A DNA stretch of 9,772 nucleotides from the NCBI GenBank assembly GCA_013791675.1, contig VMTI01000256.1, forward strand, positions 1 to 9,772. Reading direction: 5' to 3'. Below are positions 1 through 6,629 of this stretch, piece by piece. The position numbers and the translations under genes were made by a program. The stretch is from a bacterium. GTDB taxonomy: Bacteria > CG03. How positions within the stretch are numbered: position 1 is the first letter of the stretch; the number at the start of each line of letters is the position of its first letter. The notes under the pieces are model-generated. The model made no database searches. It was not told where the DNA came from and was given only the letters and a program-made list of their open reading frames with translations.

Positions 1-214
1 GATAGCGTAGTTTATAGCCACTCGCAGAATTACCTATATCAATAGCATTTGCCGTAGGATTATAAAGCTCCACAAATTCATCTTTGGCGCCGTTAGGGCC
101 TGTTGTGGCCATTTCGCTGATGACGATGTGGTCAGCCCAGCCGGCGTGAAGAAATGAAAAAGGAGCAATAAAAAACGCGGCAAAAACGAATAGGATGTAT
201 TTTCTCAATTTCAT
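1..214 (-). CDS. Exported lamin-tail-domain (LTD) protein, N-terminal part only
   Basis: This is the first 71 codons of a gene that continues beyond the left edge, read directly from the reverse strand. The ATG at 214-212 overlaps the TGA of the prepilin peptidase gene (ATGA), so translation is probably coupled; the upstream G-rich stretch is a weak Shine-Dalgarno. Residues 1-24 are a signal peptide: MKLRK, a hydrophobic core rich in Phe, then FLHA before GWA. Mature residues 29-71 carry the opening of a lamin-tail domain: HIVISEM, a Gly-containing loop, DEFVELYNPT, then a beta strand ending in YKLRY. In bacteria such Ig-like domains occur in secreted or surface-attached, often large proteins. 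Cell-surface location is inferred from the family. Cargo or structural role of this operon's envelope machinery is possible but not shown. Total length and any C-terminal sorting domain cannot be seen. Confidence 0.75.
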   Translation of the reverse strand, partial: MKLRKYILFVFAAFFIAPFSFLHAGWADHIVISEMATTGPNGAKDEFVELYNPTANAIDIGNSASGYKLRY

Positions 215-756
215 AGCGCCCCGTAAAGCCAATATCCTATTATCCCCACAGCCAGATAAAAGCCGAAAGGAAGAGCCGGGCTTTTCGTCTGCGGCATGGG
301 CGAGATTTTAAAACCCGAAACAAAAGATGTGTAAAACGGAATCATAACGTTTTTGAGGCTTTTGAAAAAAACGCCGCGGACAAGCATCCAGATTATCGTC
401 ACAATTCCAGCCACTAAAATTCCGCACACCGACGATTTTAAAACAAAAATCGGCCCCTTGATGGCGCCGACGGCCATAAGAAATTTCACGTCTCCCGCTC
501 CCACGCCTCCCGCCGCCCAGAAAAAATAAAGAATTATAAATCCTGCCGCGGCGCCCAAAAAAGAAAAACCCAGCCCATGCCAGCCCCCTGAAACTGACGC
601 CAGCGCAATACCTGCTATGAAAGCCGGAATTGTAGCGGCGTTATATATTTTCTTTTTCCACGCGTCGGTGACAGCGCACACAAGCGTAAAAACAATCAGA
701 ACACAATCCGCTACCGTGCAGGAAGCCATGATGCTCGTTAAAATAGGGCAGTTCAT
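211..756 (-). CDS. cpaA: TadV/CpaA-type prepilin peptidase (A24 family)
   Basis: This is a 181-residue polytopic inner-membrane aspartic protease that would cleave the leader of Flp-type prepilins at the cytoplasmic face of the membrane. The two expected catalytic aspartates are present. Asp31 lies in the motif TDAWKKKIYN after the first membrane segment. Asp89 lies in the GxGD-type motif GVGAGDVKF. Hydrophobic segments lie near residues 13-30, 41-56, 63-82, 92-125 and 165-181. There is no N-terminal CxxC methyltransferase module, so it matches the short TadV/CpaA class rather than PilD. The ATG at 756 overlaps the TGA of the upstream TPR gene (ATGA). Met10 at 729 is an alternative start that leaves the domain intact, and neither start has a convincing Shine-Dalgarno. 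No prepilin-like substrate gene is seen in the window. Confidence 0.9.
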   Translation of the reverse strand: MNCPILTSIMASCTVADCVLIVFTLVCAVTDAWKKKIYNAATIPAFIAGIALASVSGGWHGLGFSFLGAAAGFIILYFFWAAGGVGAGDVKFLMAVGAIKGPIFVLKSSVCGILVAGIVTIIWMLVRGVFFKSLKNVMIPFYTSFVSGFKISPMPQTKSPALPFGFYLAVGIIGYWLYGAL

Positions 757-1511
757 TTTTTTTGCAGCATCTTTTCCGCTTTTGTGAGCGCCCTTTGCGC
801 TCTCGTGTGAGCAGGATTATATTTCAGCGTTTTTTCCCAGCTCGCCGCGGCAAGTTTCAGATAACCCTGGCTGTACTGCTGAAGGCCTTCGTTGTAGCAT
901 GCTTCGGCTTTGGCTGTATCTATTTTCTGTTCCGGAGGCTTCGGCTTCGGAGCGGCCTTAGGCTCGGGTTTGGACGCGGGTTTTTGCGGCGCCTTCACGG
1001 GCTTTTGCTTGTCCTTTTTTTTCTCTTCCAGTTTCTCGGCGGTTTCCCTGTCTATTTTTGCCTTGCCTCCGTATAACAACCGGTCTTTTTCCACGCCCTT
1101 TTTCAGTTCGCCCGAAACATATTCGTAATACTCCCTGACCTCTGTATTTTCCTTAACCGTTAGCACTTTTTTCCATTCCTTGACGGCGTTTTTGTAATCG
1201 CCCTGCGTGTAAAAAAGAAAACCGCTGCCGTATGATTTCTGCTCAAAATCATATTCGCACCATTCCGCGAGATTTTTCTTAAACGAATTTGTAATTCTTT
1301 CCATTTCCTTTAAAGCGCCGTCGTTAAACGGGTCCAGCCAGTATGCTTCCGAAAGTTTATCGTAAGCCGTCAGGTAAAAACCCTTTTTAATATCGGCTTT
1401 TGCCGCTTTATAAAGTTTGGTCGCTTTCCGCGATTCCGACGCGGCGCGCGCTTCGCCGGCAAAAAAAATCAGGGCCGAGGCCGCCAGCGCCGTAATTGCT
1501 CTTTTTTTCAT
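753..1511 (-). CDS. Exported TPR protein, paralogous to the C-terminal half of the neighbouring PorV-TPR protein
   Basis: A 252-residue periplasmic protein if it starts at the ATG at 1511. That start is preferred over the in-frame GTG at 1520 because AGGGAG (1525-1520) sits 8 bases before the ATG but directly abuts the GTG. Residues 1-23 are a signal peptide (MKKR, hydrophobic core, AGEARA). TPR-like helical repeats lie near 29-73, 97-130 and 200-235. They are separated by a charged helix and a Lys/Pro/Ala-rich linker (about 162-196) that looks flexible. The last 55 residues match the end of the upstream gene product: KAEA-Y--GL--YS-G, a Trp, then KY-P and a final AEK. The gene begins 12 bases after the upstream stop and ends with an ATGA overlap into cpaA. 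The role is unknown; a scaffold or TadD-like assembly factor is possible. It has no lipobox, unlike TadD. Confidence 0.8.
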   Translation of the reverse strand: MKKRAITALAASALIFFAGEARAASESRKATKLYKAAKADIKKGFYLTAYDKLSEAYWLDPFNDGALKEMERITNSFKKNLAEWCEYDFEQKSYGSGFLFYTQGDYKNAVKEWKKVLTVKENTEVREYYEYVSGELKKGVEKDRLLYGGKAKIDRETAEKLEEKKKDKQKPVKAPQKPASKPEPKAAPKPKPPEQKIDTAKAEACYNEGLQQYSQGYLKLAAASWEKTLKYNPAHTRAQRALTKAEKMLQKK

Positions 1512-1519
1512 TTTATTCA

Positions 1520-1525
1520 CTCCCT
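1520..1525 (-). promoter_or_regulatory. Ribosome binding site of the exported TPR gene
   Basis: AGGGAG on the minus strand includes the last two bases of the upstream gene's TAG stop and lies 8 bases before the ATG at 1511. The spacing selects that ATG over the GTG at 1520, whose first G is the last base of the site. Confidence 0.75.
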
Positions 1526-3266
1526 ATTTTATTTTTTTCTCAGCGTTAATAATAGCTTTTTTTATCTTTCTGTTGTTGGGATCATACTTTATAGCCATCT
1601 GCCAGTAGTAAATGGCGTTTTTGATTCTCCCCAGCGAATATTCCACAAGGCCGTCGGTATAAAGAGCTTCCGCCTTTTCAATGTCAACCTCAAATTTTTT
1701 CTCGGGCTTCTTTTCTTCCTTCGGTTGTTCTTTTCTCGGCGCCGCAACCGGTGCGGGTTTGGGCTTGTTTTTGTCCATAAGCTCCTGTATGGCGATACGG
1801 CAAAGTTCAAGATAACGGGCGGCATCCTTATTGTCAGGGTCAAGCTGAAGAAGAAGCTTGAATTTTTCCGCGGCGGTGGCGTAATCTTCTGTGGAATACA
1901 GATAGATTCCGTCGTTCATATACTGGTCAATTTTCTGAAATTTGTCGCGCGCCTCATCTTCCATGCGTTTTTTTAAAATGGCCGCGTTTATTTGATTTAT
2001 AGTGTCACGCACTTCGTTGTTAGATGGTTCAAGATTGAGATTCTGTTTCAGATAATTGAGCGTTACGGGCATATCATTGTCTATATAGGCGATAATGCCG
2101 CGGGCATAGGACACATCCTCAAATTTCGTTATTTTTCCGGAGTCAATGCCCTCTTTGCTTTCAGTATATAACCGGCGTATGAGCCCCGCGGCGTCCTCAT
2201 GCTGATTATCAAGCTCAAGGGTTTTGCGCGCGGCGTCAACGGCATAAAACAATTTTCCTTTTCTCGCAAAGCGCCGGGATTTTTTAAAAGCGCGGGTAAT
2301 TTCCTTATTAGCGCCTGCTTTGAATTTCTGTAGATTCCCCGAAAAAGAGCGGCTCAAATCAATACGGTGCGAAGACCCCAGATTTTCAGACCATGCGCTG
2401 TGCAAAGCGTAAGCGTAATTTAATTTCCATGCTTTGAACTCGTACCCGAAACCCGAACTTATTTCCGTGTCATTAAGGCCGAAGCGGAAAAAAAACGGCG
2501 CATACCGCCGGTATTCGGCGCCCATCGCCAATTTAATATTTTCTCCGCTGCTCAAAGTCCCGTCGGAGGATAGAAAAAAATCCCCGGCATGCCCGGAAAC
2601 GCCGAGCGCGAAAGAAGGCGGATATCGTTCTTCTTCGCTTATGAGCCTGATTGAAGGCCCAAGCAAATTACGGTAAACAGCCCCGACGCTGATTGAGCGG
2701 CTGAAAAAAGTGTATCTCGCCCCAAAGTCAAAACCGAAGCCCTTATCCGTATATCCTGCGACATTATGATGCGCGATTTTTAATGTCGCTCCCAATTCCA
2801 GGGGGCTGGCGTAACCGGAATTTCCGTAAGAAATAAAATAAGCGGAATTTTCGTTTTCTATTTTCCCTGTTGAAAGATTCTGCGCGTTCCATCCCTCTAC
2901 ATCCCGCACCCCCAACCGCAGTATTCCCACGCCGAAATTACCCCACCACTGCGTCGGAATTATCTCTCCCGCGAAAAATTCATATGTGTCGGCAAAAAGC
3001 ATGTTATACGACAGCATTCCCTCAAAAGAGGACATCCCCGCCAGAGCCGCCGGATTCCAGTACATTGCCTCCGCCCCCGACGGATAAGAAACACCCGTTC
3101 TTCCCATAGCCAGATGCCGCGCTCCTATCCCGCCGCGCAGATAACCGTCAATACTGCCTGCATCTTCGGAAGAAGGAATAAAAAAAGCAAACTGGTTACT
3201 GACAAACAGAAAAAGAAAAAACAGAATGTTCCGAAGCCGCGGAGTTGAATTCAGCGTCTTTTTCAA
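1524..3266 (-). CDS. PorV/UPF0164-type outer-membrane beta-barrel with C-terminal periplasmic TPR domain
   Basis: A 580-residue fusion of two parts. Residues 1-29 form a signal peptide. Residues about 40-308 look like a PorV/UPF0164 (FadL-superfamily) barrel: it opens with GIGARHLAMGRTGVS and the hallmark YWNPAALAG, continues as alternating aromatic/glycine beta strands, and closes with a SSHRIDLSRSF strand. Residues about 320-580 are helical TPR-like repeats (around 323-365, 385-415, 446-480 and 529-562) with a Lys/Pro/Glu-rich linker at 500-526. Bacteroidota PorV is a barrel alone, so the TPR half is an addition. The start is a TTG at 3266 inside TTGA, overlapping the receptor's stop. It has no clear Shine-Dalgarno, and no ATG/GTG/TTG codon occurs in the ten codons upstream, so translation is probably coupled. 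Barrel topology, lipid or protein substrate and any role in export are inference. Confidence 0.82.
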   Translation of the reverse strand: MKKTLNSTPRLRNILFFLFLFVSNQFAFFIPSSEDAGSIDGYLRGGIGARHLAMGRTGVSYPSGAEAMYWNPAALAGMSSFEGMLSYNMLFADTYEFFAGEIIPTQWWGNFGVGILRLGVRDVEGWNAQNLSTGKIENENSAYFISYGNSGYASPLELGATLKIAHHNVAGYTDKGFGFDFGARYTFFSRSISVGAVYRNLLGPSIRLISEEERYPPSFALGVSGHAGDFFLSSDGTLSSGENIKLAMGAEYRRYAPFFFRFGLNDTEISSGFGYEFKAWKLNYAYALHSAWSENLGSSHRIDLSRSFSGNLQKFKAGANKEITRAFKKSRRFARKGKLFYAVDAARKTLELDNQHEDAAGLIRRLYTESKEGIDSGKITKFEDVSYARGIIAYIDNDMPVTLNYLKQNLNLEPSNNEVRDTINQINAAILKKRMEDEARDKFQKIDQYMNDGIYLYSTEDYATAAEKFKLLLQLDPDNKDAARYLELCRIAIQELMDKNKPKPAPVAAPRKEQPKEEKKPEKKFEVDIEKAEALYTDGLVEYSLGRIKNAIYYWQMAIKYDPNNRKIKKAIINAEKKIK

Positions 3267-4384
3267 ATTTTCAAGTTTTTTAACTGCACCACCGTGCCGA
3301 GCGCCTTTCCCGTGCTCATTTCTTTAACCACTTCTGCCACAGCTGTACAGTTTAATGACAAAATTTCCCTCATTCCGGCGATGTTGGGATTTTGAGAGCA
3401 AGAATTCAGAAATTCTATGAGTTCAGCGTTCTTTATTATTTCAAGCATATGTTTTCCCATGCAGCCCAGCACGGAGAAACCCACGGTTTTCGCGGAGGAT
3501 TCATTCGCGAATATTATTTTATTCTCGCTATCCATGATTATTATTCCTTCGTCTATGAATGCCGCGAGATTCTGAATAAAAAAATCGTAATTTTTTCGGA
3601 GTTCTTTTTTCTGCGTTTCAATATCCGAAAGATCCTGCTTGAATTTCTCAAACATCCTCTCCAGCACCCTCGCGAGATACCCGAGTTCGCCGGCGCCTGT
3701 AACATTTATGGTTTCGGGAAATTCGCCCCTCGACACTTCCTTGGCGGCATTCATCAGATGATTTATGTTCACCCCTATGCCCGAATTAATTATAAACGAA
3801 CCGACAATCACTATTATGAGCCCCGCCACGGCGACAACACTGAGATTTTCCTTTATATCTTCTAGCCCCGCGTCTATGCTTGAACGGGAGAAGCCCGCCC
3901 TCAGCGTGGCCGCTTTTTTATGGTCAACCAATATCGGCGCCGAAAAATCCATTAAACTTTCTCCCTCATAAAAGATTTCCTGCGACACCGGCTCCTGGGA
4001 AGCCACGGTTTTGAGAGATTCCGCGTCCTGATATGTTTTTCCTATCTTCCTCATATCCGAGTGAAAAACCACTCTGCTGCGGTCATCAAGCACCATTATG
4101 TAGCGCACCATGGGCGAACGTTTCATGCGCTCTATGTAATCCACAATAACAAGGTCGTCGTTCATCTGCTTAGCGTCGGACATAAAAGAAGCGTACGTGG
4201 TCACAAGCAGAGAATTTTTCTGAATAACGTTTTCTATAAGCGCGTTTTTCTGATATTTAAAAATGAAAAAACAGATTGCCGCAAGTAAAAAACCGGAAAA
4301 AATCATGGATTTGAAAACAAGCTGTGTGACAAGGCCTATCCTGGGAGCGCGTATTCTGCGATCCTGCTTTTCTTTATCATTCAT
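3263..4384 (-). CDS. Membrane receptor: periplasmic Cache-like domain, HAMP and PAS, no output domain
   Basis: A 373-residue inner-membrane sensor. A transmembrane helix at about 24-43 is followed by a periplasmic domain (44-180) resembling a single Cache domain, with RYIMVLDDRSRVVFHSD and IGKTYQD. A second helix lies at 182-200, a HAMP linker at about 200-254 and a short coiled coil to about 266. The protein ends in a PAS domain (268-372: EGIIIMDSENKIIFANESS and a conserved Cys/Gly-rich helix region). The chain stops at the end of the PAS fold. No histidine-kinase H-box, ATPase, GGDEF/EAL or methyl-accepting tip is present. Start: ATG at 4384 with GGGAAGGTG 5 bases upstream, 18 bases after tadC. 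Its position between tadC and the barrel gene suggests it senses a periplasmic signal for the pilus machine, acting through protein contacts. That role is inferred. Confidence 0.82.
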   Translation of the reverse strand: MNDKEKQDRRIRAPRIGLVTQLVFKSMIFSGFLLAAICFFIFKYQKNALIENVIQKNSLLVTTYASFMSDAKQMNDDLVIVDYIERMKRSPMVRYIMVLDDRSRVVFHSDMRKIGKTYQDAESLKTVASQEPVSQEIFYEGESLMDFSAPILVDHKKAATLRAGFSRSSIDAGLEDIKENLSVVAVAGLIIVIVGSFIINSGIGVNINHLMNAAKEVSRGEFPETINVTGAGELGYLARVLERMFEKFKQDLSDIETQKKELRKNYDFFIQNLAAFIDEGIIIMDSENKIIFANESSAKTVGFSVLGCMGKHMLEIIKNAELIEFLNSCSQNPNIAGMREILSLNCTAVAEVVKEMSTGKALGTVVQLKNLKI

Positions 4385-4402
4385 AAATGCACCTTCCCTT
4401 TT

Positions 4403-5293
4403 TCAGAAAATTCCCTCAAAAACACCTTCCATAAATTTCAAAGCCAGCGGACCAAAAAGCATTATAACAATGGAAGGAAATATGAAAAACATCAGCGGAA
4501 ACAGCATTTTGACCGGCGCCTGATGGGCGAGTTTTTCGGCGAGCTGAAAACGCTCAATGCGCATCTGTTCCGACTGCACACGCAAAACCGGGCCCAGGCT
4601 CGCGCCGAGATTATCCGCCTGTATGATCGCGGAGATAACCGAAGTCAGCGCCTCAAGCGACACCCTCTTTGACATCTCCGACATTGATTCTTTACGCGAC
4701 TGGCCGAGCCTGAGCCCCTGCTGCATAAGAAGAAGTTCATCGGCCAGCGGAGATTTTTCTGATTTTGATATCACCTTGTTCACCGCGGCGTTGAAATCTA
4801 TTCCGGCCTCCATAGAGAGGGTCAGAAGGTCAAGAATATTGGGAAGCTCTCTGAGTATGGAGTGATGCCTTTTCGTTATCATGTTTTTCAGCGAAGCGTT
4901 GGGCAGAAGATAACCTATAAAGCCGAATATGCCGAAAGCGACAATATTTATTTTTTTGAGAAAAAGAATCTCAAGAAGTATCACGCCTATAATGCTGACA
5001 AACACCAGCGTTATAAACCCGTCGGGCGACAGCTCCGCGGGATTTCCCGCCTGATTGAGCTTTCCCCGCACGCCTTCTCTGTATTTCACAAGCCACGTAT
5101 ATTTGAGAACGCTTATACGGGAAGTTAAACCGCCGATAATGATTTTGCCTATCTGCAGCTTGGGCTTTGCCGAATCTGTTTTAGAGGAAAAATCAAGACG
5201 GCTCGTTATATCATCTTCTTTTTTTCCTCCGCCCACAGCCAACATGACGAGAAAAACCGTAAAAAAAACTGACACTATGATAGCTATGTTCAT
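4403..5293 (-). CDS. tadC: TadC-type inner-membrane platform protein (T2SF family)
   Basis: 296 residues with the GspF/T2SF fold of Tad platform proteins. An N-terminal membrane segment (3-21) is followed by a cytoplasmic stretch with LNQAGNP near 79-85, two hydrophobic segments (93-112 and 117-132) and the cytoplasmic T2SF helical domain (about 150-250). That domain contains ELPNILDLLTLSMEAGIDF and the family-typical DNLGASLGPVLRVQSEQMR. The final hydrophobic segment with PVKMLFPLMFFIFPS lies at about 260-283. TadC pairs with TadB to form the membrane base on which the CpaF motor acts. The ATG at 5293 lies one base after the tadB stop (TAAAATG) with only a weak Shine-Dalgarno, so translation is likely coupled. 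Length and order after tadB fit the family. Assignment as TadC rather than TadB rests on position and on the shorter hinge motif. Confidence 0.92.
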   Translation of the reverse strand: MNIAIIVSVFFTVFLVMLAVGGGKKEDDITSRLDFSSKTDSAKPKLQIGKIIIGGLTSRISVLKYTWLVKYREGVRGKLNQAGNPAELSPDGFITLVFVSIIGVILLEILFLKKINIVAFGIFGFIGYLLPNASLKNMITKRHHSILRELPNILDLLTLSMEAGIDFNAAVNKVISKSEKSPLADELLLMQQGLRLGQSRKESMSEMSKRVSLEALTSVISAIIQADNLGASLGPVLRVQSEQMRIERFQLAEKLAHQAPVKMLFPLMFFIFPSIVIMLFGPLALKFMEGVFEGIF

Positions 5294-5294
5294 T

Positions 5295-6182
5295 TTATAT
5301 ATCTATATCCACGATTTTCTGGATAATCATAAAACCCGCCGCAATCAGAACAAGAATAACAATCAGCATAAGATTTCCGAGGGCTGTATTTATCATCGGC
5401 GCCATAATGTCCGGCGACATCCATGAAATAGCCGCGAAAAGAGCGAACGGCATTAAAGCCGTGATTACGCCCGACAGTTTCCCCTGCGTCGTCAGAGAAT
5501 CTATTTTGCCCTGAATTTCTTTTCTTTTTCTCATGGTATCGCTTAAACGGGAAAGCGTCTCGGAAAGATTTCCCCCGACTTCCTGAGCGATATTGATGGC
5601 GATTACGGCAATGCGCAAATTAACGATTTTGGGCCAGCGGCCCACAAAATTAAAAAGAGCTTTTTCCATGGACACGCCGATTTTCACCTCTCTGCCGACC
5701 ACGGCGAATTCATCGGAAAGCGGCGGCGAGCCCTGCCTGGACATCACCTCAATGGTCTGCGGAAAACTCATGCCCGCCTTCAGCGAATTGGCTATTAGCA
5801 CCAATCCGTCGGCGAGCTGGCTGTCAATTCGCTGCGCTTTTTTTTCTTTACGCAAATCAGAAATGAATTTCGGTATTAAAAAACCCCCCGCGCCCAAAGC
5901 GCAGGATATAAGAAGTTTGCCGGAAAGCGCCAAAAAAAACACAAAGAAACCGCCTGCAGATGCAAATTTTATGAGCCGGGCTTTTTTTGAATTCGGAGAT
6001 GTCTCAAAAACAGCAAAAATATTATCAAAATCCATACCCTTCTTTTTGATTACTCCGGTTTCTTTTTCCTGGGCCTCCAGCTCTTTTTTTCTTTCAATTT
6101 CATCCGCTACCGTCGTGACAATAACGTACACACCGGCGAAAATCGCTAATGAAATCAGTGTTTTAAGAAGTATTAAAAACAT
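5295..6182 (-). CDS. tadB: TadB-type inner-membrane platform protein (T2SF family)
   Basis: 295 residues. The N-terminal membrane helix (2-25) is followed by a highly charged cytoplasmic stretch (27-50), two hydrophobic segments (about 71-106) and the T2SF cytoplasmic helical domain (about 117-235). The latter has QLADGLVLIANSLKAGMSF, a conserved GGNLSETLSRLSDTMRKR block and KIDSLTTQGKLSG. Membrane helices at about 237-257 and 268-290 close the protein. These blocks are those of Flp-pilus TadB proteins, which together with TadC transmit motor movement to the growing pilus. The ATG at 6182 abuts the TAA of the lipoprotein gene (TAAATG), with AGGCGG about 9 bases upstream as a possible ribosome site. 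In most tad clusters tadB directly follows the cpaF gene; here a lipoprotein gene lies between them. Confidence 0.92.
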   Translation of the reverse strand: MFLILLKTLISLAIFAGVYVIVTTVADEIERKKELEAQEKETGVIKKKGMDFDNIFAVFETSPNSKKARLIKFASAGGFFVFFLALSGKLLISCALGAGGFLIPKFISDLRKEKKAQRIDSQLADGLVLIANSLKAGMSFPQTIEVMSRQGSPPLSDEFAVVGREVKIGVSMEKALFNFVGRWPKIVNLRIAVIAINIAQEVGGNLSETLSRLSDTMRKRKEIQGKIDSLTTQGKLSGVITALMPFALFAAISWMSPDIMAPMINTALGNLMLIVILVLIAAGFMIIQKIVDIDI

Positions 6183-6629
6183 TTAATCGCCGCCTGTTTC
6201 CTCAAATGTGTGATAAACAAGCAGGAAAGGCCGCACATAAATATTCTCGCCGGGGCGGGCGCTGGCGTAATTTGAAATTCTTTCGTTTCTGGATGACTGC
6301 CCCGATGGCGCCCAGGCCTGAAGCGTAAAAGCTTCCGCCGAAGCATAACCGAGTTTCCTCGGCACTTTTATCTCAAGCCGGTATTGGCCGTTGACGCCCG
6401 TGGCATACGCGACTTCGGGGTGACTTATTTCCTTGACGCAGGCGCCCGGCCATCCGCCTTTATCCTTGAGCACTTCCACGACTTCCGTGGAAGTGTCGTT
6501 CTCTATCTGATAGTCATAAGTTATTTCACCCCTGTGCACCTCTCCGTTGAAAACGATTTTCTGGTCGCCGCAGCCGGCGACGGTAAAAAGCGCCGCGCTC
6601 AAAATAAGGAAAAAAAAGCTTTTACGCAT
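6183..6629 (-). CDS. Small lipoprotein inside the tad operon, probable beta-sandwich domain
   Basis: 148 residues with a lipoprotein signal peptide: MRK, hydrophobic core, then lipobox VAGC, so Cys20 would be lipidated. Gly21-Asp22 follows the Cys; Asp at the +3 position is not the classical +2 inner-membrane retention signal, so localisation is open. The mature part alternates short predicted beta strands and contains PGACVKEISHPEVAYATG followed by NGQYRLEI. This resembles the edge of carboxypeptidase-regulatory or transthyretin-like Ig folds, but the resemblance is weak and by eye. The ATG at 6629 overlaps the end of the cpaF-fusion gene by 8 bases and has a good AAGGGGG 8 bases upstream. 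Its place between the motor and platform genes suggests an envelope partner of the Tad machine, perhaps a pilotin-like or assembly protein. The family is not recognised and the function is unknown. Confidence 0.75.
   Translation of the reverse strand: MRKSFFFLILSAALFTVAGCGDQKIVFNGEVHRGEITYDYQIENDTSTEVVEVLKDKGGWPGACVKEISHPEVAYATGVNGQYRLEIKVPRKLGYASAEAFTLQAWAPSGQSSRNERISNYASARPGENIYVRPFLLVYHTFEETGGD

Noticed and set aside
1015..1022. Run of eight A on the coding strand (A AAA AAG) as a programmed frameshift or phase-variable tract
   Set aside because: The tract encodes Lys-Lys-Lys in a Lys-rich linker of an AT-rich gene. Similar runs occur elsewhere in the window, and there is no supporting downstream structure or alternative-frame product.
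1512..1520. GTG start for the small TPR protein
   Set aside because: The only Shine-Dalgarno abuts the GTG with no spacing but is ideally spaced for the ATG at 1511, which starts a standard MKKR signal peptide.
3263..3550. Hidden histidine-kinase domain at the end of the receptor
   Set aside because: After the PAS fold the frame stops. No H-box or N/G1/G2 ATP-binding motifs are found in the rest of the protein.
3392..3865. Plus-strand open frame of 157 codons, and another of 156 codons at 8856-9326
   Set aside because: Both lie opposite well-supported genes (the PAS receptor and cpaB) and encode composition-biased sequence without domains.
5593..6186. Plus-strand open frame of 197 codons
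   Set aside because: It is antisense to tadB, whose product has clear family motifs. No ribosome site or recognisable protein is seen, and similar antisense frames occur opposite every gene here.
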